A DNA stretch of 64,000 bases from positions 28,285,053 through 28,349,052 of the forward strand of contig CM065695.1 in NCBI GenBank assembly GCA_017654935.2, written 5' to 3'. Position numbers and translations under genes: made by a program. The notes beneath the pieces were generated by a model that saw only the letters and a program-made list of their open reading frames with translations, searched no databases and was not told the origin of the DNA. The stretch is from Phymorhynchus buccinoides. Its lineage: Eukaryota; Mollusca; Gastropoda; Neogastropoda; Raphitomidae. Shown here piece by piece: positions 62,549-64,000 of this stretch; the first letter of the stretch is position 1, and every line of letters begins with the position of its first letter.

Positions 62549-63290
62549 GGAGCTCGGGACATCACTGTATTTATGTTGTTGGTTGTACCCAGAAAATGGC
62601 AAAGAACGGGAGTGTTATTTTTTCTGTTGCTTTGTAACTGATTTTTTTATGCTTACATCCAACCTTTAAAAAAACACCCACCAACATTGTTTTTACTTTT
62701 GTCTGTTTGCCTGTGTGTTTGTTCACACGAATCAATGCATAAATAAAAAGTTAAGAACAGATTATAATCAATTGTGGTTGAGGCCATAAGGTTTATAGTC
62801 AATTTTCCATTATGCAGTGTTTTGGGTTGAACGGTTTTATCATTTGGTTGCAAAATTTGTATATCTATAGCTTGCTTTTTCTTTGATTGCAGTATTGCTC
62901 TAAAACTAAGGACTTTTTGTGATTTTGTTTCTTAATGTGGAATATCAAAGTGAAACTCCACTTTTTACTGTTTGGTCTTTCTAGTGGATATAGCTTAAGC
63001 ATGAATCATCTCTGTGATTATCATGTGCTTAGATTATCTCCCTGTAGTTCATATGCCATGTGTCAGTGCTTTCGTTTTTTCTCTTTCCTTTCAGCGTAAA
63101 ATGATCGAAATACAGATTCCGAACTCATTCAGATACAAGATTAGAAGTCGAGATTTTTAAAAATTCATAAATTGTTAACCCTATTGTACTTGTTTTGGTG
63201 GTTTTAGTTGTGGGGTTTTTCCTGATATGCTTTTCATTACAACGGTAGGTAATACAAAACTGAAACAAAACAAAACCCTGACCTTTTTCT
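62549..63290. other. No recognisable feature after the gap
   Basis: AT-rich sequence following the gap, with short chance frames only. Confidence 0.5.
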
Positions 63291-63600
63291 CCAATAATAA
63301 TAATAATAAAGAACATTTATATAGCGCACATTCTAGGTGTACTACTCATGGCGCTTTACAAAAACTAAGAATCGCCCCACATACAAAATTACAGACATAT
63401 CAAACATACTCAGACGCGCTCGCATACCCACCCTCACCCTCACGCTGTGACATATTCATAGACATAAAAACATGCATCTTCGCATAGCACACAAACGGGT
63501 CCACACACGCACGCGCGCACACACACGCGCGCTCCCAAATCCTCTCCTCCCCATCCGCACACACATCATTCACGCAGACCCATAGCATTTCATGAGGGGA
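63290..63600. repeat. (AAT)n / TATAGCGC repeat with CA/CG tract
   Basis: AATAATAATAATAA is followed by TTTATATAGCGCACATTC, GGCGCTTTACAAAAAC and a CA/CG-rich end. Same general layout as 13285. Confidence 0.7.
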
Positions 63601-63948
63601 GTAATATTTTAATAAGATTGCTTGTGGAGGAATTAATTTAGAAAGAAGTCAAATCTGATTAATAACATGATAGGTTGCAGTTTGATTTGATGTGTTATAC
63701 TTTGCTGAAGATAAATTCCTTTGTTGAAAAATTGACATGGAAGAGGATTTTTCTTAAAAGGTGTTTTCCTCCTGTTCTTTTTTGTTGTTAAAAGATGACA
63801 ACATGTATTCTTTGTATGTTTTGGGGGGATTCCTGTGTTGTTTCTTCTGGTACAGGTCTCTGTGTAATGCTGAGTTAATTCTATCTTCAAAATCGGAAGT
63901 TAAGAATCAACATGGGATGTACGTCTTTACATTTTTAAGCCAAATTAA

Positions 63949-64000
63949 CCCCTTGATTGCCAGAGAAAATTAAAGAAAAAATCATCGTACAAATCATGAC
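63949..64000 (+). mobile_element. Left end of a TTAA-type MITE, cut by the window edge
   Basis: TTAA (63945-63948) is followed by CCCCTTGATTGCCAG, the same kind of terminus as at 36738 and 14921. The right end lies outside the window. Confidence 0.55.

Noticed and set aside
61882..62602. Two long frames of 200-227 codons
   Set aside because: They run through the 500-N gap and are meaningless.

Overview
This window is eukaryotic genomic DNA, most likely from a marine gastropod mollusc. That is an inference. It rests on intron-split genes with GT/AG junctions, very abundant CA/GT and GA/CT microsatellites, LINE and SINE tails ending in a GCGCTATATAAAT-type sequence next to (ATT)n, many short inverted-repeat elements, and TTAGGG-like tracts. 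There are no operons, phages, CRISPR arrays or bacterial gene layouts. Protein-coding exons make up only about 2 kb of the 64 kb.

Three genes can be assembled with phase-consistent splice junctions. (1) A plus-strand five-exon gene, 5897-11864, encodes a 301-aa CAP-Gly domain protein that I cannot name. The 3' end of its first exon, together with the splice donor and the start of the intron, is copied in a 93-bp tandem array (6025-6880). (2) A minus-strand four-exon gene, 27915-17963, encodes a 204-aa protein that matches AIRIM (C1orf109), a ribosome maturation factor, along its length. (3) A minus-strand gene whose six clear coding exons lie at 39072-31300 is ARL2BP (BART), the ARL2/ARL3-binding protein. 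A likely tiny first coding exon lies at 61758-61752 and would imply a 22.7-kb first intron. A further minus-strand start-like exon pair at 51712-51216 is of unknown identity. A tRNA-Gly(TCC) gene is at 42230-42301.

Layout: 1-5.9 kb holds repeats, including a 113-bp minisatellite. 5.9-11.9 kb is the CAP-Gly gene. 12-18 kb is a repeat-rich region between two convergent genes. 18-28 kb is AIRIM, with a LINE in its last intron and a telomere-like hairpin in its first. 28-31 kb is spacer. 31-39 kb is ARL2BP. 39-62 kb is a long repeat-rich stretch: LINE tails, satellite-like arrays, long GA tracts, and a degenerate repeat series at 53.9-58.6 kb. A 500-base run of N lies at 62049-62548, and beyond it only repeats are recognisable.

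Mobile DNA dominates. It includes several families of short TIR elements with TA or TTAA target sites, two of them with a recognisable empty site inside the same window, and LINE 3' ends in at least six places. One LINE has split an older repeat. The genes are housekeeping or ciliary-type genes and there is no sign that they act as one unit.
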